Positions 19,708 to 29,382 of a stretch of DNA of 64,000 nt are shown here, piece after piece. Numbering within the stretch: the stretch's first letter is position 1; every line of letters begins with the position of its first letter. The translations under genes and the position numbers were made by a program. This DNA comes from Bacteroidaceae bacterium (GTDB taxonomy: Bacteria > Bacteroidota > Bacteroidia > Bacteroidales > Bacteroidaceae). The stretch lies in contig JAFROT010000010.1 in assembly GCA_017429525.1 (NCBI GenBank), positions 124,001-188,000 of the forward strand, read 5' to 3'. The notes below the pieces were generated by a model that saw only the letters and a program-made list of their open reading frames with translations, had not been told where the DNA came from and did not search any database.

Positions 19708-20109
19708 TCATTTCACGAAGCGGGCGAAGGCTTCGTCGTAGGGTGATGAAGTGGCGAGTTTGCCGCCGACGAGACAAACGAGGGTGATATCGCCGTGCCA
19801 GCAGAGTGCGCCGTCGGAAGAGCGGAAGATGTCCTGATGAAAGATGTAGCGGATGCCTTTTTTCTCCAGCGTGAGACACGAACGGAAATGGTCGTCGCAA
19901 CGCAGCGGAGCCTTGTATTCCAACGCCATACGAGCCACTACGGCATCGACGCCCTGACGATGGAGCTCGGCAAAGCTCACGCCGATGGAACGCAGAAACA
20001 GGTGACGCGTATGCTCGGCATAATGAAGGTAGTTGGCATTGTTGACAATGCCCTCGATGTCGCACTCGTAGTCGCGAACTTCCATCTCGGTCTCGAAAAG
20101 ATATTCCAT
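19708..20109 (-). CDS. Acyl-CoA thioesterase, 4HBT (hotdog) family
   Basis: 133 residues from MEYLFETEM; an ATG ten codons upstream is open but adds residues unlike the family. Motifs: VRDYECDIEGIVNNANYLHYAEHTRH, containing the conserved Asp of 4-hydroxybenzoyl-CoA thioesterase-like enzymes, then ALEYKAPLRCDDHF and the hotdog strands to the C-terminus. Hydrolyses acyl-CoA thioesters in the cytoplasm; substrate unknown. Single-gene unit, convergent with the PepSY gene across the 22-bp array. Confidence 0.87.
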   Translation of the reverse strand: MEYLFETEMEVRDYECDIEGIVNNANYLHYAEHTRHLFLRSIGVSFAELHRQGVDAVVARMALEYKAPLRCDDHFRSCLTLEKKGIRYIFHQDIFRSSDGALCWHGDITLVCLVGGKLATSSPYDEAFARFVK

Positions 20110-20251
20110 AGGTCGGTACTCGTAGCTTGATTCGGGCACAAAAGTAGCAAATTAATAGGGAGTGGAAGAGCGAAATGGAGAAAAACGTGAAAAAGTGAGG
20201 GTAAAATCGTTTTTTTCACTTTTCTCTTTTCGTTTTTCACTCAAATTATAC

Positions 20252-20259
20252 TATCTTTA
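20252..20259 (+). promoter_or_regulatory. Probable -7 box of the AAA/DUF4435 pair
   Basis: TATCTTTA, one mismatch from TAnnTTTG, 35 nt before the ATG at 20295. No clear -33 element. Confidence 0.35.
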
Positions 20260-20294
20260 CACCCGAAAACTTGAATCATAACCTTCTTCGCCTT

Positions 20295-21119
20295 ATGACA
20301 GCCAAATACATCAAACGCATCGAGATCGAATCGCTCTGGCGCGGGACTCGCCACATCGTCTGGAACCTGCGCCCTGGAGTGAACGTGCTCAGCGGCATCA
20401 ACGGCGTCGGCAAGAGCACCATCCTGCGCAAGACGATACGCCGCCTCACACAGGGGCGCGAGGAGTTGGAACGCGACTACAACCAACTGGGCGTCCACCT
20501 AGACTTCGAGCCCGAGGAGGCTGACACCGTACGCTTCGACGTCATACGTGGCGTTGACCGCCCACTCGTCAGCGCCGACATCCTGGGCAAGGTCGTGGAG
20601 GCCCGACTCACCACCGAGCTCGACTGGCAGCTCTACCAACTGCAGCGCCGATACCTGGACTATCAGGTGAACCAGAGCAACCGAATCGTAGCGCTCTTCA
20701 CGGCGAGCGACCCCGAGGCCCAGCAGAAGGCAGCCGCCATTGCAACCGAGAAGGGCCACTTCCAGGACCTTGTGGACCAGCTGTTCCAAGCCACAGGGAA
20801 GCACATAGACCGATCGAGCAACGAGATCTACTTCTTCCACCTCGACGAACGTATCACGCCCTACGTGCTCTCGTCGGGCGAGAAGCAGATGCTGATTATC
20901 CTGCTCACCGTGCTCGTGGAGAACCGAGAGCCCTACGTGCTGCTGATGGACGAGCCCGAGATCAGTCTGCACATCGAATGGCAGCAACGACTGCTGGAAC
21001 TCATCACCGACCTCAACCCCTCAGCACAGGTCATCCTGACGACCCACTCGCCCGCCGTTATCATGAGCGGATGGGCCGACTGCGTGACTGATGTCGAGGA
21101 CATTATAGTTGACGAGTAG
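20295..21119 (+). CDS. AAA family ATPase (OLD/AriA-like) paired with DUF4435
   Basis: 274 residues from the ATG at 20295; an upstream TTG (20271) is only ~5 nt from the expected transcription start. ABC/SMC-like ATPase: Walker A GINGVGKST near residue 36, the LSSGEKQML signature, Walker B YVLLMDEPEISLH and the TTHSPAVI switch. Short coiled middle region. It is followed after 170 nt by a DUF4435 gene in the same direction. ATPase plus DUF4435 is the make-up of PARIS phage defence (AriA/AriB), though AriA is larger, so the defence role is inferred. Could also be a conserved Bacteroidales housekeeping pair. Confidence 0.75.
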   Translation: MTAKYIKRIEIESLWRGTRHIVWNLRPGVNVLSGINGVGKSTILRKTIRRLTQGREELERDYNQLGVHLDFEPEEADTVRFDVIRGVDRPLVSADILGKVVEARLTTELDWQLYQLQRRYLDYQVNQSNRIVALFTASDPEAQQKAAAIATEKGHFQDLVDQLFQATGKHIDRSSNEIYFFHLDERITPYVLSSGEKQMLIILLTVLVENREPYVLLMDEPEISLHIEWQQRLLELITDLNPSAQVILTTHSPAVIMSGWADCVTDVEDIIVDE

Positions 21120-21289
21120 ACGACTCATTCGCACAGCTCGCTCAGTATCCCCTAAGGGTGACACTTGCGACTTCAAGAAGCGAGCAGAGCGCAAGCGGAC
21201 GAGTATGTAATAGCCTCCAATCGCCAGATTGTCAAATAAAAGATAAATGGCAAAACCGTAAAATGGTAAATCCGTAAATCTGAAATCCC

Positions 21290-22390
21290 GTGTCCAAGCG
21301 TCTGACACAGAACCTCAATTCGGCCTACATCGAAGCCGCCAACCGCCTGCGCCCCTCGCGCGAGCGGCGACGCATTGTGGCCTACGTGGAGAGTTTCGAT
21401 GACATCGCCTTTTGGCGCGCTATCCTCGACGACTTCGAAGACGAGACGCGCTACTTCGAAATCAAGCTGCCTTCGCGCGACACGCTCGGGAAAGGCAAAC
21501 GGCAGGCGCTGCTCAACATACTCAATGCCGACCAACTGGGCGAAGCCATGATTGCCTGTGTCGACGCCGACTACGACTACGTCCTGCGCGATGCCACCGA
21601 GACAAGCCGGCTCATCAACCGCTCGCCCTACGTCATCCACACCTTTGTCTACGCCATCGAGAGCTTCCAATGCTGGGCGCCGTCGCTCCATAGGGCCGTC
21701 GTCACAGCCACCCTCAACGACCGACCCATTATCGACTACGAAGTCTTTATGCGTGAGTACAGTCAAGCCATCTGGCCCCTGTTCGTATGGAATATCTGGT
21801 GCTACCGTCATGACAAGTACCACAACTTCACGATGATGGACTTCTGTGGCTTCGTCAGTTTCCGCAGCGTCAACACGGCTCACCCCGAGGAATCGCTGGC
21901 CGGGTTGCGTCGACGCGTCAACCAGAAGATGGCGTGGCTCCAGCACCACTTCCCCGAAGCCAAGAAAGACTACGGCACCCTCAAGCAGGAGCTCAAGGAC
22001 ATGGGCATCACCCCCGATACGACCTACCTTTTCATCCAAGGACATACGCTGTTCGAGAACGTCGTGATGCCCCTGCTTGAACCCATCTGCGCACAACTGC
22101 GCAAAGAGCGCGAGCGCGAGATCAAAGCGTTGGCCATGCACGCCAAGCAGCGGCAATGCGAACTATCGAGCTACCAGCATAGTGTGCTCGCCATCGACTT
22201 GGTGCTGAAGAAGAATACTGCCTTCCGTTCGGCGCCGCAGATGGAATGGGTGAAAGGCAAAATAGAAACGCTGCTGCAACTCGAAAGCAAGAAAAACGAA
22301 CCCGTTCCAGCCACGGATGGGACGTCGAGAGCGGCTACTCCCGCTGCAGCCAACGTCCAAAGAACGATTAACACAAACTCAATACATTAG
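21290..22390 (+). CDS. DUF4435 (TOPRIM-like) protein, probable effector partner of the AAA ATPase
   Basis: 366 residues from a GTG at 21290; ATGs just upstream are out of frame or hit a stop. N-terminal part has the TOPRIM pattern: RRIVAYVESFDDIAFW with acidic E34, and MIACVDADYDYV with D92 and D94, all intact, followed by IHTFVYAIESF. Residues 190-260 are helical, and a charged C-terminal tail ends in low-complexity Ala/Thr. In PARIS the DUF4435 subunit AriB is a nuclease released by the ATPase on sensing a phage protein; in OLD systems ATPase and TOPRIM are fused. The 170-nt gap to the ATPase contains imperfect GTAAAT repeats. Confidence 0.72.
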   Translation: MSKRLTQNLNSAYIEAANRLRPSRERRRIVAYVESFDDIAFWRAILDDFEDETRYFEIKLPSRDTLGKGKRQALLNILNADQLGEAMIACVDADYDYVLRDATETSRLINRSPYVIHTFVYAIESFQCWAPSLHRAVVTATLNDRPIIDYEVFMREYSQAIWPLFVWNIWCYRHDKYHNFTMMDFCGFVSFRSVNTAHPEESLAGLRRRVNQKMAWLQHHFPEAKKDYGTLKQELKDMGITPDTTYLFIQGHTLFENVVMPLLEPICAQLRKEREREIKALAMHAKQRQCELSSYQHSVLAIDLVLKKNTAFRSAPQMEWVKGKIETLLQLESKKNEPVPATDGTSRAATPAAANVQRTINTNSIH

Positions 22391-22394
22391 CACA

Positions 22395-24467
22395 ATGAGA
22401 ACGAGCCGAGACCCACTGATTTCCATTCCCCTATTGATCCTATTTTGCATCATATTCCTCATCGCCCCGTCGGCATCTGCTCAGACGGCCTACAACTACC
22501 AGCAACTCCAGCGCGAGCGCCTGAACCGCGGTGTCGTGGCTTTCCGCACCAGTCCCGACTCAGTATGCGTGCAATGGCGCTATTTGGAGAACGACCCCAT
22601 CGATGTCAGTTTCGAAGTGCTTCGCAACGGCAAACTCATTGGTCGCCGCACTGCCGACGAACCGACTTTCCTAATGGACTTCAACCCGATTACCGAGGAT
22701 GCCACTTATATGGTGCGACCCGTCTACCAAAACGGCAAGATACCTGCGGGGCTGAGTACAGCGTCGCTCTCGATGCTCACAGGCAAATGGGTGCTCCCCG
22801 CCCATGCTTCTATTGGCTATATCGACATCCCCTTGAATCCACCGACGCTCACAGGCGAGACCGACAACAGGATCCGTTACAATGCCAACGACGCCACTAT
22901 GGCCGACCTCGACGGCGATGGCCAGCTGGAGATTGTCCTCAAATGGGACCCCTCCAATAGCAAGGACAACAGCCAAAGCGGCATTACCTCACCTACCATC
23001 ATCGAAGCTCTCCGCCTCGACGGCACGTCGATGTGGCGTGTCAGCCTCGGCCCCAACATCCGCAGTGGTGCCCATTATACGCCCTTCATCGTGGCCGACC
23101 TCGATGGCGACGGCTGTGCCGAACTGCTGGTGCGCACGTCTGACGGAGCTACCGATGGCGAAGGTCACGTCCTGGGCGACCCCAAGGCTGACCACGTCCG
23201 ACATCCCGACACACAGGCCTATCAGGCTAATGGCAACCCAGGCGAACAGTTCCGCGGTCCGGGATGGCCTAACCGCATGGACCCCAAGGCCCGTCGTGGC
23301 GGCTTCATCTACAAAGGTCCGGAGTGGGTGACCTGCTTCGACGGACGTACAGGACGAGCCGTCTCGACCGTCGACTACATCCCCGAACGCGGTGAGATCG
23401 CCAGCTGGGGCGACAACTACGCCAACCGCAGCGACCGCTTCTTGGCGGCTTGCGGCTATCTCGACGGCAAGCACCTGAGTGCCATCTTCTGCCGAGGGTA
23501 CTATACGCGCACAGTCATCGCCGCCTATGATTTCGACGGCAAAAAACTCACGACTCACTGGGTCTTCGACACGAATGTTCCCGAATGGCAACGCTTTGCC
23601 GGACAGGGCAACCACAACCTCCGCGTGGCCGACGTCGATGGCGATGGCTGCGACGAGATCACCTACGGCTCTATGGCGGTCGACCACGACGGACGAGGCC
23701 TCTACAACACAGGCTTCGGACACGGCGATGCCATGCACCTGACGGCTTTCATGCCGAAAAACGATGCGCTCCAGGTCTGGGACTGCCATGAGAACAGGCG
23801 CGACGGCAGCGACTTTCGTGATGCCCGCACCGGTAAGGTTCTCTTCCAGATTCTCTCCGGCAAAGACGTTGGTCGTTGCATGGCCGCCGACATCGACCCA
23901 CGCAACCCTGGGCTCGAGATGTGGTCCTCGGCCTCGGGAGGAATCTGCAACATCCGCGGTGAAGTCATCGATTCGACCGCACGCATTCCTATCAACTTTG
24001 GCATCTGGTGGGATGGCGATCTCCTGCGCGAATTCCTTGACCATGAGACGGTAAGTAAGTACAAGCCTCTGTCAAGAATATCGCCATTGAATGGCGACCA
24101 AGCCTCTGAGGAATCCCTCACAAGCACTCCCTACGACTTCACCAACTCGCGCTCTACATCCACCCTCGCCCACTTCGACGACTGCACCTTCAACAACGGT
24201 TCAAAGTCCAATCCAGCCCTCTGCGCCGACGTCCTTGGCGACTGGCGCGAAGAGGTCCTCACCCGCACGACCGACAACAACCATCTGCGCCTTTATATCA
24301 CCCCTCTGCCGACAAAGTACCGCTTCCACACGTTCCTTGCCGAACCCGTCTATCGCCACAGCGTGACGATGCAGAACGTAGGTTACAACCAGCCGACGAA
24401 CGTAGGCTTCTACTTCGGTTCCGACCTCGAAGGTAGCGGACGCCTCGTCCGTGGATGGCAGTTCTGA
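22395..24467 (+). CDS. Secreted rhamnogalacturonan lyase, PL11 family
   Basis: 690 residues from MRTSRDP; signal peptide ends near PSASAQ. After an N-terminal fibronectin-like part comes the eight-bladed propeller of PL11 with repeated calcium-type loops ADLDGDG (x2) and ADVDGDG. WPNRMDPKARRGGFIYKGPEWVTCFDGRTG and NHNLRVADVDGDGCDEITYGSMAVDHDGRGLY are typical of PL11, as is the C-terminal GDWREEV segment. Cleaves the rhamnose-galacturonate backbone of pectin by beta-elimination. Residues ~555-585 (around 24075-24130) look like an insertion relative to what I expect. First of three same-strand secreted enzymes. Confidence 0.92.
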   Translation: MRTSRDPLISIPLLILFCIIFLIAPSASAQTAYNYQQLQRERLNRGVVAFRTSPDSVCVQWRYLENDPIDVSFEVLRNGKLIGRRTADEPTFLMDFNPITEDATYMVRPVYQNGKIPAGLSTASLSMLTGKWVLPAHASIGYIDIPLNPPTLTGETDNRIRYNANDATMADLDGDGQLEIVLKWDPSNSKDNSQSGITSPTIIEALRLDGTSMWRVSLGPNIRSGAHYTPFIVADLDGDGCAELLVRTSDGATDGEGHVLGDPKADHVRHPDTQAYQANGNPGEQFRGPGWPNRMDPKARRGGFIYKGPEWVTCFDGRTGRAVSTVDYIPERGEIASWGDNYANRSDRFLAACGYLDGKHLSAIFCRGYYTRTVIAAYDFDGKKLTTHWVFDTNVPEWQRFAGQGNHNLRVADVDGDGCDEITYGSMAVDHDGRGLYNTGFGHGDAMHLTAFMPKNDALQVWDCHENRRDGSDFRDARTGKVLFQILSGKDVGRCMAADIDPRNPGLEMWSSASGGICNIRGEVIDSTARIPINFGIWWDGDLLREFLDHETVSKYKPLSRISPLNGDQASEESLTSTPYDFTNSRSTSTLAHFDDCTFNNGSKSNPALCADVLGDWREEVLTRTTDNNHLRLYITPLPTKYRFHTFLAEPVYRHSVTMQNVGYNQPTNVGFYFGSDLEGSGRLVRGWQF

Positions 24468-24513
24468 CCGCGCTATGCCATGCCCGAAAAATAATGAACT
24501 AAAATAATACGAT

Positions 24514-26220
24514 ATGCTCATGAAACGTCTACTTACCATTTTCCTGACCTGTACTGCTATCTTCGCCCATGCCCAAGTGAACAATACGGAACTTGCCGAC
24601 CCTAAGCCCGGGCCACAGGAAGCTTGGCGACAAATGGCAAAGCCCACGCTGGGATGGGGAAGCATCGACATCCGCTACTCCCGCTCGCAGGTGCCTGCGA
24701 CAACGGCGAAGTCACCTCTGCTGCGCGCCTGGCGCGGCGAGCGCGTCTCCGCACAGGCCGTGCTCGCCACGCCCAAGACATTGGAACGCGTCACATTCTC
24801 CGTCAGTGATCTCAAGAGCGGGCGGAACATCATCCCCGCTTCTGCCGTACGCAAATACTTTGTGCGATACGTCATCGCCGATAGCTATAAAGAGCGGGAA
24901 GATACGGTCCTCGTAGCCGACCGCCTCGACCCCGTACAAGAACTTAAAGTCGAAGCCAACACCACGCGGCCCTTATGGCTCGATATCCGTGTGCCCGCCG
25001 ACGCTGCGCCCGGCACATATAAAGGCAAGCTCAACGTCAGCTGCGACGGCCGACGCCTCACCCTGCCCTTGCAGCTCGAGGTAGTCGACCGCACCCTCCC
25101 CGCGCCCAAGGACTGGAGCTTCCACCTCGACCTCTGGCAGAACCCCTATGCCGTGGCCCGCTACTTCCAGGTACCCCTCTGGAGCCAGCAGCACTTCGAC
25201 CTCATGCGCCCCATCATGGAGCTCCTGGCCGACGCCGGGCAGAAGGTCATCACCTGCTCCGTCATCAACCGCCCCTGGAACGGCCAGACCTTCGACCCCT
25301 TCGAGAGCATGATTGGCAAAATGAAGCTCCTCGACGGCACCTGGCGCTACGACTACAGCGTCTTCGACCGCTGGATGGAATTCATGATGTCATGTGGCAT
25401 CACCGAGCAAATCGACTGCTACACCCTCGTGCCCTGGCACTACCGCTTCGACTACTACGACTGCGCCGCCAACAACGTCCGCTACGTTGAGGCTAAGCCC
25501 GGCGAGCAGGCCTACCGCGACTTCATAGCGCCCTTCCTTCGTGACCTCAGCCGCCACCTCCGCGAGAAGGGATGGTTCGACCGCACCTACATCGCCATGG
25601 ACGAACGCCCGGCAGCACAGATGGACGCTGTGTGGCGCCTCATCCAGGAGGTGGACCCCGAGTTCAAGATTGAGGGCGCCGCCAACTACAACATCGAGAG
25701 CGAGTCGGCCGACCGTATCGACGACCTCAGCGTAGGCGTACACTACAATCTAATCAAGGGCGAAGCCCTCGAGCGCCGCAAGGCCAAGGGGCAGAAAATC
25801 ACCTTCTACACCTGCTGCACCAGCGAGTGCCCCAATACCTTCACCTTCTCGCGCCCTGCCGAAGCCACCTACCTCTGCCTCCACGCCCTCGCTTGCGGCT
25901 ACGACGGATACTTGCGCTGGGCCTACAACAGCTGGTCGCCGCAGCCCAATCAGAACAGCCGTTTCTTCAGCAAGAACTGGGCCTCCGGCGATGCCTTCCT
26001 CGCCTATCCCGACGGCAGCAGCATACGCATGGAGCGCCTCACCGAAGGCATACAGGACTTCGAAAAGATTCGACTCTTGCGCCCCACACTCACGGCCCAA
26101 CAGCAGCGCCAACTCGACGACCTCCTCACCCAGTTCGACCCCGGTAAGTTCAAGCCCGACCGCGACATCGAGACTCTCATCAGCCAGCTCAATGACCTCC
26201 TCTGGAAGTTCAGCAAATGA
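24514..26220 (+). CDS. Secreted DUF4091/GH123-like glycoside hydrolase
   Basis: 568 residues; start at 24514 or two codons later; signal peptide ends near FAHAQ. An N-terminal beta-sandwich domain (RGERVSAQAVLATPKTLERV, then PLWLDIRVPADAAPGTYKGKL) precedes a TIM-barrel-like part with WHYRFDYYDC, TYIAMDERP (a DE pair in catalytic position as in GH123-type enzymes), TFYTCCTSECPNTFTFS and DGYLRWAYNSW. It ends with the short helical EGIQDFEKIRLL module of DUF4091. Its place between a rhamnogalacturonan lyase and GH97 suggests it trims pectic oligosaccharides; the substrate is unproven. Confidence 0.82.
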   Translation: MLMKRLLTIFLTCTAIFAHAQVNNTELADPKPGPQEAWRQMAKPTLGWGSIDIRYSRSQVPATTAKSPLLRAWRGERVSAQAVLATPKTLERVTFSVSDLKSGRNIIPASAVRKYFVRYVIADSYKEREDTVLVADRLDPVQELKVEANTTRPLWLDIRVPADAAPGTYKGKLNVSCDGRRLTLPLQLEVVDRTLPAPKDWSFHLDLWQNPYAVARYFQVPLWSQQHFDLMRPIMELLADAGQKVITCSVINRPWNGQTFDPFESMIGKMKLLDGTWRYDYSVFDRWMEFMMSCGITEQIDCYTLVPWHYRFDYYDCAANNVRYVEAKPGEQAYRDFIAPFLRDLSRHLREKGWFDRTYIAMDERPAAQMDAVWRLIQEVDPEFKIEGAANYNIESESADRIDDLSVGVHYNLIKGEALERRKAKGQKITFYTCCTSECPNTFTFSRPAEATYLCLHALACGYDGYLRWAYNSWSPQPNQNSRFFSKNWASGDAFLAYPDGSSIRMERLTEGIQDFEKIRLLRPTLTAQQQRQLDDLLTQFDPGKFKPDRDIETLISQLNDLLWKFSK

Positions 26221-26254
26221 AACATCAAATACATTATAACGTAATAATATTCTT

Positions 26255-28408
26255 ATGAAACATTGCCTCTTATTCATCGCTGCATTCGTCTTCGTTGCAT
26301 TCAATTCCCCTCTGTCTGCCATAAACAACGACGGATACCACATTGAACGCGTAAGACATTCCGACTATCGCATTTTGTCGCCAGACAAGCTGACTTATCT
26401 CCATGTCAAGCTTACCGATGGTCGCCTTACCTATTCTGCCGGTTATCGCCAAATAGTGAAAGCCAAGAAGAAGGGAGCAGCTCCAGATACCATTGACGTG
26501 CCTGTTCTCATGGACTCGCCCCTGGGCGTCTACACGAATATCGCTGATTTCTCGCAAAACCTACGCTGGGAAGGAACTGTGCAGAGCGAAGGCATCTCTC
26601 ATCAGAAATACACACTCCGCCAGGCCAAGCAACGCATTGTGGAAAACGATTACGTACGCTTCGGCCTTGAGGTATCTGTGCCCGAATCGGAGAAGAATGG
26701 AGTAAAGATGTGGGTGGAGTTCCGCGTTTTCAACAATAATATCGCCTACCAATACTCGTTTGGGCAGCATGGCGAGACCTCCGCTCTCGTTGTCACAGGT
26801 GAGGCTTCAGGCTTCCATCTGCCGAAAGACGCCACCGCCTTCATCTGCCCGCAAAGCGACCCGATGGTAGGATGGATGCGCTCCAAGCCCAGCTACGAGG
26901 AGAACTACATTTGGGACAAGCCAGCCACCACACGCTCGCAGTATGGTCAAGGCTGGACCTTCCCCTGCCTGTTCAAGACCCCCACCCCACTCTCCCTCAA
27001 GGGGGAACGGGGAAATGCTCGTTCCTACTCCTGGCTTCTCATCTCCGAGACGGGCGTTGGCAGCAACTACTGTGCCAGCCACCTCAGCGACGCTACTCCT
27101 GACGGACTGTTCACCATCGCCTTCCCCATGGAGGGCGAGAACAACGGATTCGGCAGCACAGGAGCACAAATAGGTTTGGCCAGAGCCGAATTGAACGCTC
27201 CTTGGTCACCTTATTCCTCTACACCAGATCATGGCTCCACGCCCTGGCGCACGCTCACCTTCGGGCCATCGTTGAAGCCCATTGTCGAAACGACCATCCC
27301 TTGGGATGTCGTGAGGCCCCTTTATGAGCCTAGTATTGATTATCAAGGCTCGCGCAACACCTGGTCCTGGATCATGTGGCAGGATCCAAGTATCAATTAC
27401 GACGACCAAATTACCTACATCAACCTCGCCGCCGACCTCGGCTGGGAAGGTTGCCTCATCGATGGCGGCTGGTATGAGCACATCGGCCGCGCAGGCATGG
27501 AGAAACTTTTTGCCTATTGTAAGCAGAAAGGCGTCCGCCCCTGGGTGTGGTACAACAGCAACGGCGGTTGGAACAACGCACCGCAGTGCGCCCGCCAGTG
27601 CATGCACAATTCCATCGTACGCAAACAGGAGATGCGCTGGCTGCGCGACGGCGGTGTGGCTGGTATCAAGGTGGATTTCTTCGGTGGCGACAAGCAGGAG
27701 ACGATGCGCCTCTACGAAGGCATACTCAGCGATGCCAACGACTATGGTATCCAAGTCATCTTCCACGGATGTACCCTACCCCGCGGTTGGGAGCGCATGT
27801 ACCCCAACTACTGCAGCAGCGAGGCCGTGCTGGCCAGCGAGAACCTATACTTTAGTCAGGGCTTCTGCGAGATGGAAGCACGTCATGCCTGCCTCCATCC
27901 TTTCGTGCGCAATGCGGTAGCCTCGATGGAATACGGTGGCACAGTGCTGCAAAAGCGCTTGCATCGCGAGCCCGATAAGGGCAATACCCGCCGCACTTCC
28001 GACATCTTTGAGCTGGCTACGGCCATCGCCTTCCAGTCCAGCGGTCAGAACTTCGCACTCACGCCTCGTAACCTGACGGAACAGCCTCAGTTTGAGCTCG
28101 ACTTCATGCGGCAAGTACCCACCACTTGGGACGAGACCCGCTTCATCGACGGCTACCCTGGCAAGTACATCATCATGGCTCGCCGTCACGCTGACCGCTG
28201 GTATGTCATCGCCATGAATGCCGAAGAGCAGGCCAAGCCCCTGACCATCAACTTGAGCGAGTTAGGCGATTCCGCTGTCAAGTCCCTCACGACACTCCTC
28301 CATGACGGCTCCGACGGCAAAACGCCTCAGCAGTCACCTCTGCGACTCGACAAGCGCAGCCGCATCAGCCTCACGCTTCAACCTCAGTGCGCAGCTGTTA
28401 TCTATTAG
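26255..28408 (+). CDS. Secreted GH97-family alpha-glycosidase (likely retaining type)
   Basis: 717 residues, signal peptide ending near SPLSA. Layout is N-terminal beta-sandwich, (beta/alpha)8 barrel, small C-terminal sheet. TWSWIMWQDPSINYDDQ, LGWEGCLIDGGWY and GIKVDFFGGDKQ place an Asp on the barrel strand as nucleophile, as in the retaining (alpha-galactosidase) branch of GH97. HGCTLPRGWERMYPN and the ASENLYFSQ segment follow. Residues ~241-254 (TPTPLSLKGERGN) are coded by one arm of a palindromic repeat inserted in frame in the N-terminal domain. Third of the pectin-related secreted enzymes, 34 nt after the preceding gene. Confidence 0.9.
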   Translation: MKHCLLFIAAFVFVAFNSPLSAINNDGYHIERVRHSDYRILSPDKLTYLHVKLTDGRLTYSAGYRQIVKAKKKGAAPDTIDVPVLMDSPLGVYTNIADFSQNLRWEGTVQSEGISHQKYTLRQAKQRIVENDYVRFGLEVSVPESEKNGVKMWVEFRVFNNNIAYQYSFGQHGETSALVVTGEASGFHLPKDATAFICPQSDPMVGWMRSKPSYEENYIWDKPATTRSQYGQGWTFPCLFKTPTPLSLKGERGNARSYSWLLISETGVGSNYCASHLSDATPDGLFTIAFPMEGENNGFGSTGAQIGLARAELNAPWSPYSSTPDHGSTPWRTLTFGPSLKPIVETTIPWDVVRPLYEPSIDYQGSRNTWSWIMWQDPSINYDDQITYINLAADLGWEGCLIDGGWYEHIGRAGMEKLFAYCKQKGVRPWVWYNSNGGWNNAPQCARQCMHNSIVRKQEMRWLRDGGVAGIKVDFFGGDKQETMRLYEGILSDANDYGIQVIFHGCTLPRGWERMYPNYCSSEAVLASENLYFSQGFCEMEARHACLHPFVRNAVASMEYGGTVLQKRLHREPDKGNTRRTSDIFELATAIAFQSSGQNFALTPRNLTEQPQFELDFMRQVPTTWDETRFIDGYPGKYIIMARRHADRWYVIAMNAEEQAKPLTINLSELGDSAVKSLTTLLHDGSDGKTPQQSPLRLDKRSRISLTLQPQCAAVIY
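26977..27014. repeat. Single-arm copy of palindromic repeat family I inside the GH97 gene
   Basis: Starts GACCCCCACCCC, has the CTCCCTCAAGGGGGA palindrome and then ACGGGGA, matching the left arm of the intergenic copies; no second arm is seen. The reading frame is kept. Confidence 0.65.
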
Positions 28409-28444
28409 TCGACGAGCGGACACCTTTTGAGTTTCTTGATTACC

Positions 28445-29359
28445 ATGAACTATCAACAGATACTATCTGACATCCTTCGCCAAGCCGAATCGTTGGCTGG
28501 CGAAGGTCGTCAGGCTGATTATATCCCCGCCCTGGCTGAGGTCAACCCCGACCAGCGCGGCATCTGTCTCCACACCCTCGAAGGCGAGCAGTTTGCCGTT
28601 GGCGATGCCGATGTACGATTCTCCATTCAGAGCATCGCCAAAGTCTTTGCTCTCGCCATGTCTCTCAGTTTCGAGGGCGACGACCTTTGGCGGCGCATGG
28701 GCAAGGAACCGTCGGGAACAGCCTTCAACTCGCTCTTCCAACTGGAAATTGAGCACGGCATCCCACGCAATCCTTTCATCAACGCCGGGGCTATCGTCAT
28801 GGCCGACATCCTCGTCAGCCATATGCTCGACCCCGAGCACGACTTCCTGACCTTCGTACGTCGACTCGCTGGCAACGACACCATCAACTACAACCGCACC
28901 GTAGCCTACTCCGAACGACAGACAGGCTATCTCAATGCCGCCATCGCCAACCTGCTCAAGCATCATCACAACATCAACAACGACATTGAGCGCGTGCTAC
29001 AATTCTACTGCCTCATGTGCAGCATCGAGATGAGTTGCCGTCAGCTGGCACAAGCCTTCATCCCCTTCGCCGACCACCAGCAACCTTTCCGCTACGCAGG
29101 CGTCGAACTGACGGCCTCGCAAGTCAAACGCATGAATGCCATCATGCAGACATGCGGTTTCTACGACGAGGCTGGCGAGTTCTCCTACCTCGTCGGTCTC
29201 CCTGGAAAAAGTGGGGTCGGCGGCGGCATAGCAGCCATCTATCCGCAGCGCTACGCTGTGGCCGTCTGGAGTCCCCGACTGAACGGAAAAGGAAACTCCG
29301 TCGTCGGCATGCGAGTTCTCGAATTGCTGACGACGGAGACGAAGGAATCTATCTTCTGA
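28445..29359 (+). CDS. glsA: Glutaminase A
   Basis: 304 residues from MNYQQILSD; an in-frame Met six codons upstream lacks conserved residues. Converts glutamine to glutamate plus ammonia. Serine-dependent glutaminase signatures: FSIQSIAKVFAL with the SxxK pair S63/K66, EPSGTAFNSL, NPFINAGAIV and the C-terminal GLPGKSGVGGGI loop. Full family length. It is convergent with asnA, which uses ammonia to make asparagine. The two products are metabolically linked, but they are separate transcription units. Confidence 0.95.
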   Translation: MNYQQILSDILRQAESLAGEGRQADYIPALAEVNPDQRGICLHTLEGEQFAVGDADVRFSIQSIAKVFALAMSLSFEGDDLWRRMGKEPSGTAFNSLFQLEIEHGIPRNPFINAGAIVMADILVSHMLDPEHDFLTFVRRLAGNDTINYNRTVAYSERQTGYLNAAIANLLKHHHNINNDIERVLQFYCLMCSIEMSCRQLAQAFIPFADHQQPFRYAGVELTASQVKRMNAIMQTCGFYDEAGEFSYLVGLPGKSGVGGGIAAIYPQRYAVAVWSPRLNGKGNSVVGMRVLELLTTETKESIF

Positions 29360-29382
29360 CCCTTCAAGAATGATGAATGAAG

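Noticed and set aside
21120-21289. A small gene between the ATPase and DUF4435
   Set aside because: Only short frames exist; the stretch is made of GTAAAT-type repeats and lacks a promoter or conserved product.
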